62,217 nt of DNA, taken from the NCBI GenBank assembly GCA_046348685.1, contig JAXMDT010000012.1, positions 1 through 62,217 on the forward strand, given 5' to 3'. Shown here piece by piece: positions 43,118 to 50,724 of this stretch. The notes under the pieces are model-generated. The model did not search any database, was not told the origin of the DNA, and saw only the letters and a list, made by a program, of their open reading frames with translations. Position numbers and translations under genes: made by a program. Origin of the DNA: JAXMDT01 sp046348685. GTDB lineage: Bacteria; Pseudomonadota; Alphaproteobacteria; Rickettsiales; UBA998. Positions within the stretch are counted from its first letter, which is position 1; the number at the start of each line of letters is the position of its first letter.

Positions 43118-44248
43118 CTAGTTCAGTTGGGATTTGCGTTTCTTTTCACTGTCGGATTTGAGCTGGCCGCATGCCGCCATGATATCCTGGCCGCGCGGTG
43201 TGCGGATCGGCGAAGGGTAACCTGCTTCCATCATAATATTCGCGAATTTATGGATGCGGTTATTCGACGAGCATTCATAGGGGGCGCCTGGCCAAGGGTT
43301 AAACGGGATCAGGTTCAATTTCGCTGGAATACCGTCGATCAGTTTGGCAAGCGCCCGCGCATCGGCATCCGAATCATTCACATCCTTTAGCATTACATAT
43401 TCGAACGTGATGCGGCGTGCGTTGCTGAGCGTCGGGTAATCGCGGCAGGCCTGCATCAGTTCGGCAATCGGCCATTTGCGGTTGATAGGAACAATGACAT
43501 CACGCAGTTCATCCGTTACAGCATGCAGCGAGATCGCCAGGTTGACGCCCAGTTCCTCGCCGCATTTTTTGATTTGCGGCACGACACCGGAAGTGGATAA
43601 CGTAATGCGGCGCTTGGAGAGCGAAATGCCTTCGCCATCCATAATGATTTTCATCGCCTTGGCTACGTTATCGTAATTGAAAAGCGGCTCGCCCATGCCC
43701 ATCAGGACAATATTGGATAGCAGCCTGCCATCCTGAGGCGAGGGCCATTCGCCGAGCGCATCGCGCGCTATCATCACTTGGCCGACAATTTCTTCCGCCG
43801 TCAGATTACGCACCAGTCGTTGTGTCCCCGTATGGCAGAACGTGCAGGTTAAAGTGCAGCCGACCTGGGAGGAGACGCAAAGCGTTCCGCGCTCTTCTTC
43901 AGGAATGAATACAGTTTCTACTTGGGTGGCATCCGCCATTGACAGCAGCCATTTTTTGGTGCCGTCGAACGAATGCAGATCGCGTGCGATATCGAGGCGC
44001 TTAATCACAGCATGTTCGGCGAGGTTCTGCCGCGCCGGTTTCGCGATATTCGTCATACGGTCGAAATCGGTGACGCCGTGATGGTAGATCCAGCCCCAGA
44101 TCTGCTTGACGCGGAACGGCTCCAGCCCCAATTCCGCAACCAGCTGTTTCATGTCTTCACGTGACATGCCTACCAGATTCGGCTTATCGGAGGCAATAGG
44201 TGCATCCGGCCGCTCGGGTGTTTTGATTATCGGTTCAGACCCTAGCAT
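43118..44248 (-). CDS. rlmN: Dual-specificity 23S rRNA/tRNA methyltransferase RlmN (radical SAM)
   Basis: 376 residues. Methylates C2 of adenosine 2503 in 23S rRNA and A37 in tRNAs. The radical-SAM CxxxCxxC is C131-C135-C138 (CTLTCTFC), preceded by LCVSSQVG (C124) and followed by the catalytic C-terminal cysteine in DIMAACGQL (about 360). NIVLMGMGEPLFNYDNV, RRITLSTSGVVPQI and NLAISLHA are typical. It sits between the IalB-like gene (6-base gap) and the small coiled-coil gene (4-base gap). Confidence 0.96.
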   Translation of the reverse strand: MLGSEPIIKTPERPDAPIASDKPNLVGMSREDMKQLVAELGLEPFRVKQIWGWIYHHGVTDFDRMTNIAKPARQNLAEHAVIKRLDIARDLHSFDGTKKWLLSMADATQVETVFIPEEERGTLCVSSQVGCTLTCTFCHTGTQRLVRNLTAEEIVGQVMIARDALGEWPSPQDGRLLSNIVLMGMGEPLFNYDNVAKAMKIIMDGEGISLSKRRITLSTSGVVPQIKKCGEELGVNLAISLHAVTDELRDVIVPINRKWPIAELMQACRDYPTLSNARRITFEYVMLKDVNDSDADARALAKLIDGIPAKLNLIPFNPWPGAPYECSSNNRIHKFANIMMEAGYPSPIRTPRGQDIMAACGQLKSDSEKKRKSQLN

Positions 44249-44254
44249 AGTATC

Positions 44255-44746
44255 CTATTTGCAAAGCGCCTTCATAGCACGATGGGCTTTCGTAAATCCC
44301 GTCAGCGAATACGTATCTTCCGCGAACGTTCCTTTTTGCGACGTGCCTTTCACCATCATGGTCTTGCCTTTGGCAATGCGATCGATGATCTGGCTGTCTT
44401 CCTTTTCGTCGTAAGCCCAAGCGCGATCATTCTGCGAGAAGAGCTTAAATTCTTTTTTATCGGCCTTCAGTGAGACTTCGCTGCCCTTCTTGTAAGGAAA
44501 GCCCGAAGAAACGCTGATTTCGTCCGTCCTGGCAGAGCGAAAGGTCACCAGTACGAAAGGATCATCCCGCCTGGAAAAATTACCGTCCTTTTTAATCGGC
44601 GTACTCGCAATATAACATAGCGTATTGCTTCCGTCCTTATGGGTAAATACTTTCCAGTCGCCAAACGTCTGATGCAGCGTCTGTGCATTGGCATTTTGTA
44701 GTGTAAATAAAGCAAATAATGCAATAAAACAGAGACTTAATCGCAT
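44255..44746 (-). CDS. IalB-family (invasion-associated locus B) secreted protein
   Basis: 163 residues with a signal peptide (1-21, cut after ANA). GGGGGA lies before ATG 44746. Family pattern: FGDWKVFTHKDGSNTLCYIASTPIKKDGN, RDDPFVLVTFRSA, and the second half AFAEDTYSLTGFTKA-like end (here TFAEDTYSLTGFTKAHRAMKALCK) with the two cysteines C43 and C162 likely disulfide-bonded. Named after a Bartonella factor needed for red-cell invasion, but the family is widespread in non-pathogens, so virulence should not be inferred. Located just before rlmN as in several alphaproteobacteria. Confidence 0.88.
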   Translation of the reverse strand: MRLSLCFIALFALFTLQNANAQTLHQTFGDWKVFTHKDGSNTLCYIASTPIKKDGNFSRRDDPFVLVTFRSARTDEISVSSGFPYKKGSEVSLKADKKEFKLFSQNDRAWAYDEKEDSQIIDRIAKGKTMMVKGTSQKGTFAEDTYSLTGFTKAHRAMKALCK

Positions 44747-44783
44747 TTTTCCCCCTGTTTGTTCAAAAAGGAGTCTTATGTAT

Positions 44784-44825
44784 CGGAAAACGTGGTTAAA
44801 ATCAAAGCTTCTCTACAGTTTTCCG
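44784..44825. repeat. Inverted repeat after the degenerate-receiver regulator gene
   Basis: CGGAAAAC at 44784-44791 and GTTTTCCG at 44818-44825 form a perfect 8-bp dyad with a 26-base spacer. The right arm touches the stop codon of the regulator gene on the minus strand, and the left lies about 40 bases upstream of the IalB-like ATG. It could be a transcript-end hairpin or an operator for the IalB-like gene. No U tract follows. Confidence 0.45.
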
Positions 44826-45488
44826 CTAGAGAACAGCGTCCTGTAACGCTTGGAAACGGTAGCCTTCCGGCGTGGTGACGATCATTTTCTCGTCTCCTCC
44901 AGCTTCGCTGATCTTTTGACGGAGGCGGTAAATATGTGTCTCAAGCGTATGGGTATCGACTCCGGCCTGATAACGCCAGACATCTTTGAGCAAGCTTTCC
45001 CGGCTGACTGCCTGATGCCGTTCCTGGAGCAACGCGGCGAGCAGGGAAGCCTCTTTTTCCGTAAGTTCAACCGGAGTTTTTGACACGGAGCGCAGAAGCC
45101 TTTCTTTAGGATAGAACGAGATTCCAGGTTGTAGCTCAATATGTTCGGGAGAAATGGATGCACGCGTTACGATACGGGCAATCGCTTTACCCAAATCGCT
45201 GAGGCGTAGCGGCAGCGATACGATTTCATGATGGGAAATGGCAGGGAGTATCGCCTCCGGGATTGTCTTGCCAAGCAGGATAAACAGCGAGGGCAAAGGC
45301 GCGCTGTTATCATATGTTTTCACGCTCGCTTCGTCTGCAAGCAGAAGATTCCCCTCCATCCATAATTCATCCGCCGTTAGACGCTGGATGACGCTCGGCG
45401 TGTAACCTCGCAGGCGCAGATATTCAACAACTGTGGCGGCAACGGCAGTATCGGCAAGGCAGACCAGGATGCGTATAGATTCATGCAT
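44826..45488 (-). CDS. OmpR-type winged-helix regulator with a degenerate receiver domain
   Basis: 220 residues. The C-terminal winged helix (about 125-215) is normal: TPVELTEKEASLLAALLQERHQAVSRESLLKDVWRY and THTLETHIYRLRQKISE. The N-terminal part has the length of a receiver, but the acidic pair is missing (ILVCLADTA), D52 (LLLADEAS) is the only candidate phosphosite, and the switch KPF is replaced by LPLRL (about 92-96). It therefore probably works without phosphorylation. No kinase gene is close. It lies between a TAXI solute-binding gene and the IalB-like gene, possible targets. Confidence 0.88.
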   Translation of the reverse strand: MHESIRILVCLADTAVAATVVEYLRLRGYTPSVIQRLTADELWMEGNLLLADEASVKTYDNSAPLPSLFILLGKTIPEAILPAISHHEIVSLPLRLSDLGKAIARIVTRASISPEHIELQPGISFYPKERLLRSVSKTPVELTEKEASLLAALLQERHQAVSRESLLKDVWRYQAGVDTHTLETHIYRLRQKISEAGGDEKMIVTTPEGYRFQALQDAVL

Positions 45489-45534
45489 AGGCGATGGTGC
45501 CGCCTTAGCATAGATTTTTCACGATGAAAAACAG

Positions 45535-46560
45535 TTATTGTTTGCCGTGCTTGATGACGTCAAGAATATCACGGTCTAATTCATTGCTGAGCAGCGGCGC
45601 ATCTTTGCGGACCGATTTCCACGCGCATTCGTCACGTGTCCACAGGCCGATATCCTTATAAAGATTGACCTCGCGCCATTTCGGATGGCCCATGGTTTTC
45701 AATGCTTCGAAGCTATCGCGGATGCTACCGGCAAGGGTGTCGAGCAATTTGCAGCGGTCTTTATAATAATTGTTTTTTTCTTCCGAAAAATCGAACGAGA
45801 TCAACGAGGCTGTAACAGCCGATGTCGGCACCGTGCCCAAAATGAAAGGATAATCACCGGAGCTCAAAACTGCCGGCTCGTATTCCTTACGGATTTTCGC
45901 ATCATCCATCGGCAGGAAATGCACGGCTTTCAACAAATATGCATTCTTCCCGTTATCGGCCGTGGCCAGTTCCGACAAATTTTGAAACAGCGGTACCGGT
46001 CTTCCGCCAACGAAGATCATCGCATCCGCTTCACCGCTAAGCACCTTCAGGATGCCTTCCGCGGGTGGCACTTGTATCAATTCGGCGGGGCGCGTGCCAG
46101 TCAGCGCAAACAGATTCATTGACGTCACCATATTGCCGCTGCCTTCTTCGCCGATGACAACGCGTTTGTCGCGCAGTTCACGGAACGTGGCAATATCTTT
46201 CCGGGCAAGGACATGGATTTCTTCAGGATAAAGCGGAAAAACCAGGCGCAGCCGTTTCGCTATTTCTTGCGAGCGCGGTTTTTCGGAGCGTTTTAAAAAT
46301 GACAGTACATCCGACTGCACAATGCCAAGCTGCGTATTTTCATTGCTCTCGGCGATACGGCGGATATTTTCGATGGAGCCCGAGGACGGTTTTAGATTGA
46401 TATCAATGCCTTTGCGCGCGGCAATTTTGGCGATATCCTTCCCGAAAGCCATATATGTGCCGGTTTCAGGGCCAGTTACCATGCCAATTGTTTTATCAGC
46501 AGCCTGTGCTGAAAATGCGCATAAAATCAGGGTCGCGAGTCCGAGGATAATTTTTTTCAT
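45535..46560 (-). CDS. TAXI-family TRAP transporter solute-binding protein
   Basis: 341 residues with a signal peptide (1-20, cut after AQA). TAXI features: IGMVTGPETGTYMAFGKDIAKIAARKGIDINLKPSSGSIENIRRI (about 25-69), TQLGIVQSDVL, RVVIGEEGSGNMVTSMNLFALTG and DAMIFVGGRPVPLF. Binds small acids such as glutamate-type solutes in the periplasm and delivers them to a TRAP permease; no permease gene is in the window, so this is an orphan binding protein or partner of a distant one. Followed by the regulator gene after 46 bases. Confidence 0.9.
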   Translation of the reverse strand: MKKIILGLATLILCAFSAQAADKTIGMVTGPETGTYMAFGKDIAKIAARKGIDINLKPSSGSIENIRRIAESNENTQLGIVQSDVLSFLKRSEKPRSQEIAKRLRLVFPLYPEEIHVLARKDIATFRELRDKRVVIGEEGSGNMVTSMNLFALTGTRPAELIQVPPAEGILKVLSGEADAMIFVGGRPVPLFQNLSELATADNGKNAYLLKAVHFLPMDDAKIRKEYEPAVLSSGDYPFILGTVPTSAVTASLISFDFSEEKNNYYKDRCKLLDTLAGSIRDSFEALKTMGHPKWREVNLYKDIGLWTRDECAWKSVRKDAPLLSNELDRDILDVIKHGKQ

Positions 46561-46567
46561 GATTCAC

Positions 46568-47059
46568 CTATTGTTGGGTGTCGGGTTGTGCAGTAGTTGT
46601 GGAGGGTAATTTTTTGCCCGGCGGAGTCTCCAGATATTTCAGAAGCAGACGTTTATCTTCCGGTGTGATGTAGGTTCGCGTTGGCTGGTTTTCCTGCGGC
46701 TGGGCATTTCCTGCGGCCGGCGCGATTGCCTGCAGCGCGGCAGGGGATCTGGTCAGGGGAATCGTGCGTCCTTTGGGTTCAGCAAAGACCTGTATGGCCG
46801 AAGAATCTGCGAGGTTCGCGCTTTTACCTAGAAGAAGGGCCAATACGGTATTGACTGCAATGACCAGCATAATCAGGCCAAGCGAAAACTTGAAATCCCA
46901 AACAAAACCCTCTTTCTTCGGTTCCGCGGCGATAGGTTTTTTCTCTACTTCTATTTTAATTTCCTCAACTTTTTTTCCAAATGTCGTTGGAGGAACATTG
47001 ACCTTAGGCATTGCCTTGGTTTCACTGGAAGAAGGTGCAATAGTGCTTTGAGGCTGCAT
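46568..47059 (-). CDS. Single-pass membrane protein with proline-rich flanks, function unknown
   Basis: 163 residues. A Pro/Lys/Glu-rich cytoplasmic-looking N-terminus (about 1-53, VEEIKIEVEKKPIAAEPKK), a membrane helix (about 57-77, FSLGLIMLVIAVNTVLALLLG), then a disordered Ala/Pro/Gln-rich part with TYITPEDKRLLLKYLETPPGKK. The topology resembles TonB-like or divisome accessory proteins, but no family was recognised. Stops 7 bases before the TAXI gene start, so co-transcription is likely. Confidence 0.7.
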   Translation of the reverse strand: MQPQSTIAPSSSETKAMPKVNVPPTTFGKKVEEIKIEVEKKPIAAEPKKEGFVWDFKFSLGLIMLVIAVNTVLALLLGKSANLADSSAIQVFAEPKGRTIPLTRSPAALQAIAPAAGNAQPQENQPTRTYITPEDKRLLLKYLETPPGKKLPSTTTAQPDTQQ

Positions 47060-47283
47060 GGTAATTCTTTAAGAAATTTATTTCGAGGAGGATTGCTATT
47101 AAGCTTTTAGCGTACACGAAACAAGAAATAAATATTAAATTAACTTTCTTGATCATAATTTCCCGAAAAAAGCTAAAAATATAGCTGGTTGCATGTTTCG
47201 ATAAAATGATAAAGATCGTAACTATTTTTATAAAGTATAAATATTTTTAGGATAGATTAGGGGCGTACACAAAGGCTTGAACC

Positions 47284-48324
47284 ATGAAGGCACCTTCCCT
47301 CGATCCGCAGAAAGTCAAAGAAGCCGCTTCCCGGGCACTTAAAGAAATGGAATCGCGCAGGATCGACCCATTGCCAAAGCATTATGCGGTGTGGTTCGAG
47401 TATGCATTGGGCAAGAATAAAAAGCTTATCGAAGAAATTAAAAAAGCAGAAGAAGGTTCTGTTACCTTCGATGCCGGCATGCATGAATACATGTATGATA
47501 AACATGTTATCGGTAGGAACGATCCAAATGCTTCTGCGGAAGCGGACGCGAAGGCACTTCTTGCAAATGTGCTGCAGGCGATGACGCAGTTTTCGAGCGA
47601 CACGCAAAATTATCATCAGGAAATCAGTGACCAGGTAGGCGTTCTCGAGAAAGCGCCGACTTCCGGAGATCTGCAGAGCATGGTGAAGCAGATTATTTCC
47701 ACGGCACATACGCTTAAGGAATCGGCAAGCTCCATGCAGCAGCGTTTAGAAGAATCCAAGCAGGAAATTACCGGTCTGCGTGAGAACCTTGCGAAAGCGA
47801 CGTCCGAAGCCGAACACGACTTTTTAACAGGTGTTTTCAATCGTAAAGCATTTGACCGCGCCGTGGATGAGCTGATCGTTCAGACCGAAGAAGCGCAGTC
47901 ACCGTTATGTATGTTGATGGTGGATATCGACTACTTTAAAAAATTCAATGATGAGTACGGCCATTTGATTGGTGATGAAGTATTGAAGATGGTCGCAAAA
48001 TTCATGAAAGAATGCGTAAAAGGTAAAGATATTGTGGCGCGCTTCGGTGGCGAGGAATTTGCAGTTATTCTCCCGGCAACGCCGATACAGGGCGCCATGA
48101 TCGTTGCGGAAAATATCCGCCGCGCCATTTCTTCTAAAGAATTGAAACATAAATCTACCGGCGAAAGTTTCGGCACCGTGACGGTCTCAATTGGCGTTGC
48201 CGCCTACCGTCATGGCCAGGACTCGGTTCCTTTAATGATTAAACGCGCTGACGATGCCCTTTATCGCTCGAAGCGTGGTGGACGCAACAAAGTAACCCAG
48301 GAAGCGGTTGCAACGGCAGCATAA
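47284..48324 (+). CDS. GGDEF diguanylate cyclase with helical N-terminal domain
   Basis: 346 residues, soluble. N-terminal helical domain (about 1-80, with PLPKHYAVWFEYALGKNKKL, a block common in alphaproteobacterial cyclases), coiled coil (about 130-175), then GGDEF domain (about 178-340): DFLTGVFNRKAF, MVDIDYFKKFNDEYGHLIGDEVL, active-site GGEEF at 255-259. The product-inhibition RxxD, five residues before GGEEF, is KGKD (246-249), so feedback by c-di-GMP may be weak. Makes c-di-GMP, which controls motility and attachment. It stands 140 bases before two DUF2336 genes on the same strand. Confidence 0.94.
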   Translation: MKAPSLDPQKVKEAASRALKEMESRRIDPLPKHYAVWFEYALGKNKKLIEEIKKAEEGSVTFDAGMHEYMYDKHVIGRNDPNASAEADAKALLANVLQAMTQFSSDTQNYHQEISDQVGVLEKAPTSGDLQSMVKQIISTAHTLKESASSMQQRLEESKQEITGLRENLAKATSEAEHDFLTGVFNRKAFDRAVDELIVQTEEAQSPLCMLMVDIDYFKKFNDEYGHLIGDEVLKMVAKFMKECVKGKDIVARFGGEEFAVILPATPIQGAMIVAENIRRAISSKELKHKSTGESFGTVTVSIGVAAYRHGQDSVPLMIKRADDALYRSKRGGRNKVTQEAVATAA

Positions 48325-48386
48325 TAATAGTTAATTGATCAAGCGGCTGTAATAAAAGAAATATATAATAAGCTTAAAATATACAA

Positions 48387-48404
48387 AAGTTAAAATATTA
48401 ACTT
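48387..48404. promoter_or_regulatory. Inverted repeat upstream of the first DUF2336 gene
   Basis: AAGTTAA (48387-48393), AATA, TTAACTT (48398-48404): a perfect 7-bp dyad in a 140-base AT-rich gap, 61 bases before ATG 48465. May be an operator. The spacing of the TTAA halves is 4, not the 7 of a CtrA site. Confidence 0.35.
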
Positions 48405-48464
48405 GTTATTTACTTTTATATGTCAAAATCATTTTAATATTAAATAAAATTATTGGGAAATTCG

Positions 48465-49589
48465 ATGCAATCACACGCTATTACCCGCAACGACCTGCAT
48501 TTGCTCATTCGCGAGCCATCCCCGAATGTCCGCGAAATGATCGCCAAGAAGGTTTCGGAAGGATATAAGCGGTCTCGCTTCACGTCGAGGGAAAACACGA
48601 TTGCTATTGAAATTCTCCGTCTTCTGGTTCGCGATACTGCCACCAGCGTTCGCAAGTCTGTTGCGGATCAGCTGAAAGACTGCAAATATGTCCCGAAAGA
48701 TGTCATGCTGACGCTGTCTGCCGATATTGCGGACGTCGCATCGCAGGTTCTGGAACACTCGCTTGTTTTCACCGATGAAGACCTTGCTTATGTTATTGAA
48801 TCCAGCAAGGATGTAAAAAAATGGCTGGCCATTTCGCGTCGTCAGAAAATTTCTGCGTTTATCAGCGGTCTGCTCATAGGAACCCATCATCAGGATGTGA
48901 TTCGCAGTTTACTGGGCAACGCCGGCGCTGAAATCAAGCAGTCCGATCTAACCTCGATTGCAGAGGAATTCCGCCAAGACCAAAATATTCTCGAAGCGTT
49001 GGTTAGCCGCGGCGGGTTGACTCCAGAATTTGCTGAGCGCCTGTACAGCATGGTGTCCGATAAATTCATGCGCCAGTTGACTAAACGGAATATCATTCCA
49101 CGCCGGATCGTGAATGAAGCCGTGAAAGTCACGCGCGAGAGCGCCATCATCCGCTTCATCGCGCCGTGGATGACGCTTGAGGATATTATCAAGCTGGTCG
49201 ATCAGATGGAACGCAACAAGCGTCTCAGCTATTCGATGATGCTGCGCGCGCTCTGCATGGGAGAGGTCATGTTCTTTGAAGTGGCGCTCGCTAAAAAAAT
49301 CGGTATTCCTGTGGCAAACGCGCACAAACTCCTGACGCATCCGAGTGACAAAGCATTTCACACGCTTTATCAGGCAAGCTCGATGCCGGCGACGCTCGCC
49401 GAAGCAATCCGTGTCTTTATGAACATAGCCCGCGAGGAAACGAACGGCGGAAAGATGCGAATTGACAACTTTCAGCAACGTATGATTGAACGTATCGAAG
49501 CGGAAGGCTATGATAAGAAAATAGAAAACATGCAATACCTCGTTACCTTGCTCCGGAGTGTCGAGAATGAGTCGCAGCCTAAGCGTTGA
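48465..49589 (+). CDS. DUF2336 family protein (first of tandem pair)
   Basis: 374 residues from ATG 48465, with GGGAAA 6 bases before it; TTG 48453 is a weaker choice. All-helical, with HEAT-like repeats in the first 130 residues (IREPSPNVREMIAKKVSEGYK, LVRDTATSVRKSVADQLKDC, DVASQVLEHSLVFTDEDLAYVIESS). The mid part has GLTPEFAERLYSMVSDKFMRQLTKRNIIPRR. DUF2336 is almost confined to alphaproteobacteria and its function is unknown. It overlaps the second DUF2336 gene by 23 bases. Confidence 0.92.
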   Translation: MQSHAITRNDLHLLIREPSPNVREMIAKKVSEGYKRSRFTSRENTIAIEILRLLVRDTATSVRKSVADQLKDCKYVPKDVMLTLSADIADVASQVLEHSLVFTDEDLAYVIESSKDVKKWLAISRRQKISAFISGLLIGTHHQDVIRSLLGNAGAEIKQSDLTSIAEEFRQDQNILEALVSRGGLTPEFAERLYSMVSDKFMRQLTKRNIIPRRIVNEAVKVTRESAIIRFIAPWMTLEDIIKLVDQMERNKRLSYSMMLRALCMGEVMFFEVALAKKIGIPVANAHKLLTHPSDKAFHTLYQASSMPATLAEAIRVFMNIAREETNGGKMRIDNFQQRMIERIEAEGYDKKIENMQYLVTLLRSVENESQPKR

Positions 49590-50724
49590 GTCGATTGAGA
49601 TCGTAGGGGAAGTCCCCTATCCAAGGCTCACGCAAAAAGATGTGTGGCGTCTCCTCAATGATCCGACCATAGAAACCAAGATCGATATTCTCGAAAAAGT
49701 TGCCCATCAGTTCGACCCTGAGAAGCTGGGCGACACCGAGATGAAGCTCGCTGAGCAGATTTTCCGCTTGCTCATGCGTGATTCTGCAATCCGCATCCGC
49801 CGTTCCCTTTCGGAAAGCCTTGCCGGTAATCCCAGCCTGCCGCGTGACGTCGCGCGTGCGCTGGCATTTGATCTCGAATCCGTTGCAACGCCGGTCCTAA
49901 GACTTTCGCATGTGCTGACGCAGGATGACCTGATGGAGATCATCGAAAACAGTGAGGAAATCTGGCGCTATCTGGCTATTGCGCAGCGTGAGAATCTACC
50001 TTCTCCAATCAGCGATGCGCTGATTGAAACGAAGCAGATACCTGTCTATCAGGCATTGCTTGAAAATCAGACAGCCGAAATCAAAGACCAGGCGCTGGGC
50101 AAAATCGCGGATCATGCCGGTAACCGGAAGGAAATTGCCGAAGGGCTGGCAAAACGTCCGAAACTGCCGTTGAAAGTGGTTGAGAAAATTCTGCATGCCG
50201 TGTCTGAAGATGTGCGCATTCATCTGCAGAACACTTACATTATTGATCATGAAATCCTTGAATCCGAAACACGCCACGCGCGTGAGGAACATACGGTCGA
50301 TCTTATTTTTCCGCTGCAGCCGCGCGACGAAACGGAAAGACTGGTGGCATCCCTCCATACAGAAGGCCGCCTGACCGCATCGCTCGTCATTAATGCCCTG
50401 TGCTATGGTAACGTGGATTTCTTCATTGCGAGCATGGCGGCAATGGCCAATATCCCGCTCGATAATGCACGTATGCTGATTAACGACCGCGGTAAGCTGG
50501 GCTTCCGTGCTTTGTATAATAAAACGCATCTTCCCGGCAGCATGTACAAGGCAACGCGTCTGCTGCTTGATTCTGTCCGTACGGTGCTTGATTCCGGCAT
50601 CGCGCCCGGCGGCTTAAGTTTCGGCAATCATGTGGTACGTGAAATGCTGCAGCATGCCGAGAAAGAAAAAATTGAGAACCTACCGTATATGCTGGCCATC
50701 ATCCGCCAACGGCCTAACCGTTAA
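49567..50724 (+). CDS. DUF2336 family protein (second of tandem pair)
   Basis: 385 residues from ATG 49567 (GTG 49558 also possible; CGGAG lies before both). Same organisation as its neighbour: LLMRDSAIRIRRSLSESLAGNPSLPRDVARALAFDLESVATPVLRLSHVLTQDDLMEIIENSEEIWRYLAIAQREN, then a long helical part ending NLPYMLAIIRQRPNR. The pair is similar in length and layout but clearly diverged, so an old duplication. Overlap suggests equal synthesis and perhaps a heteromer. Ends next to the rnd stop on the other strand with no gap. Confidence 0.92.
   Translation: MSRSLSVESIEIVGEVPYPRLTQKDVWRLLNDPTIETKIDILEKVAHQFDPEKLGDTEMKLAEQIFRLLMRDSAIRIRRSLSESLAGNPSLPRDVARALAFDLESVATPVLRLSHVLTQDDLMEIIENSEEIWRYLAIAQRENLPSPISDALIETKQIPVYQALLENQTAEIKDQALGKIADHAGNRKEIAEGLAKRPKLPLKVVEKILHAVSEDVRIHLQNTYIIDHEILESETRHAREEHTVDLIFPLQPRDETERLVASLHTEGRLTASLVINALCYGNVDFFIASMAAMANIPLDNARMLINDRGKLGFRALYNKTHLPGSMYKATRLLLDSVRTVLDSGIAPGGLSFGNHVVREMLQHAEKEKIENLPYMLAIIRQRPNR

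Noticed and set aside
44255..44746. Virulence (invasion) factor on the basis of the IalB name
   Set aside because: IalB-like proteins are common in free-living alphaproteobacteria, so the name does not imply invasion.
48387..48404. CtrA binding site in the DUF2336 upstream region
   Set aside because: The two TTAA halves are separated by 4 bases, not the 7 of the CtrA consensus.
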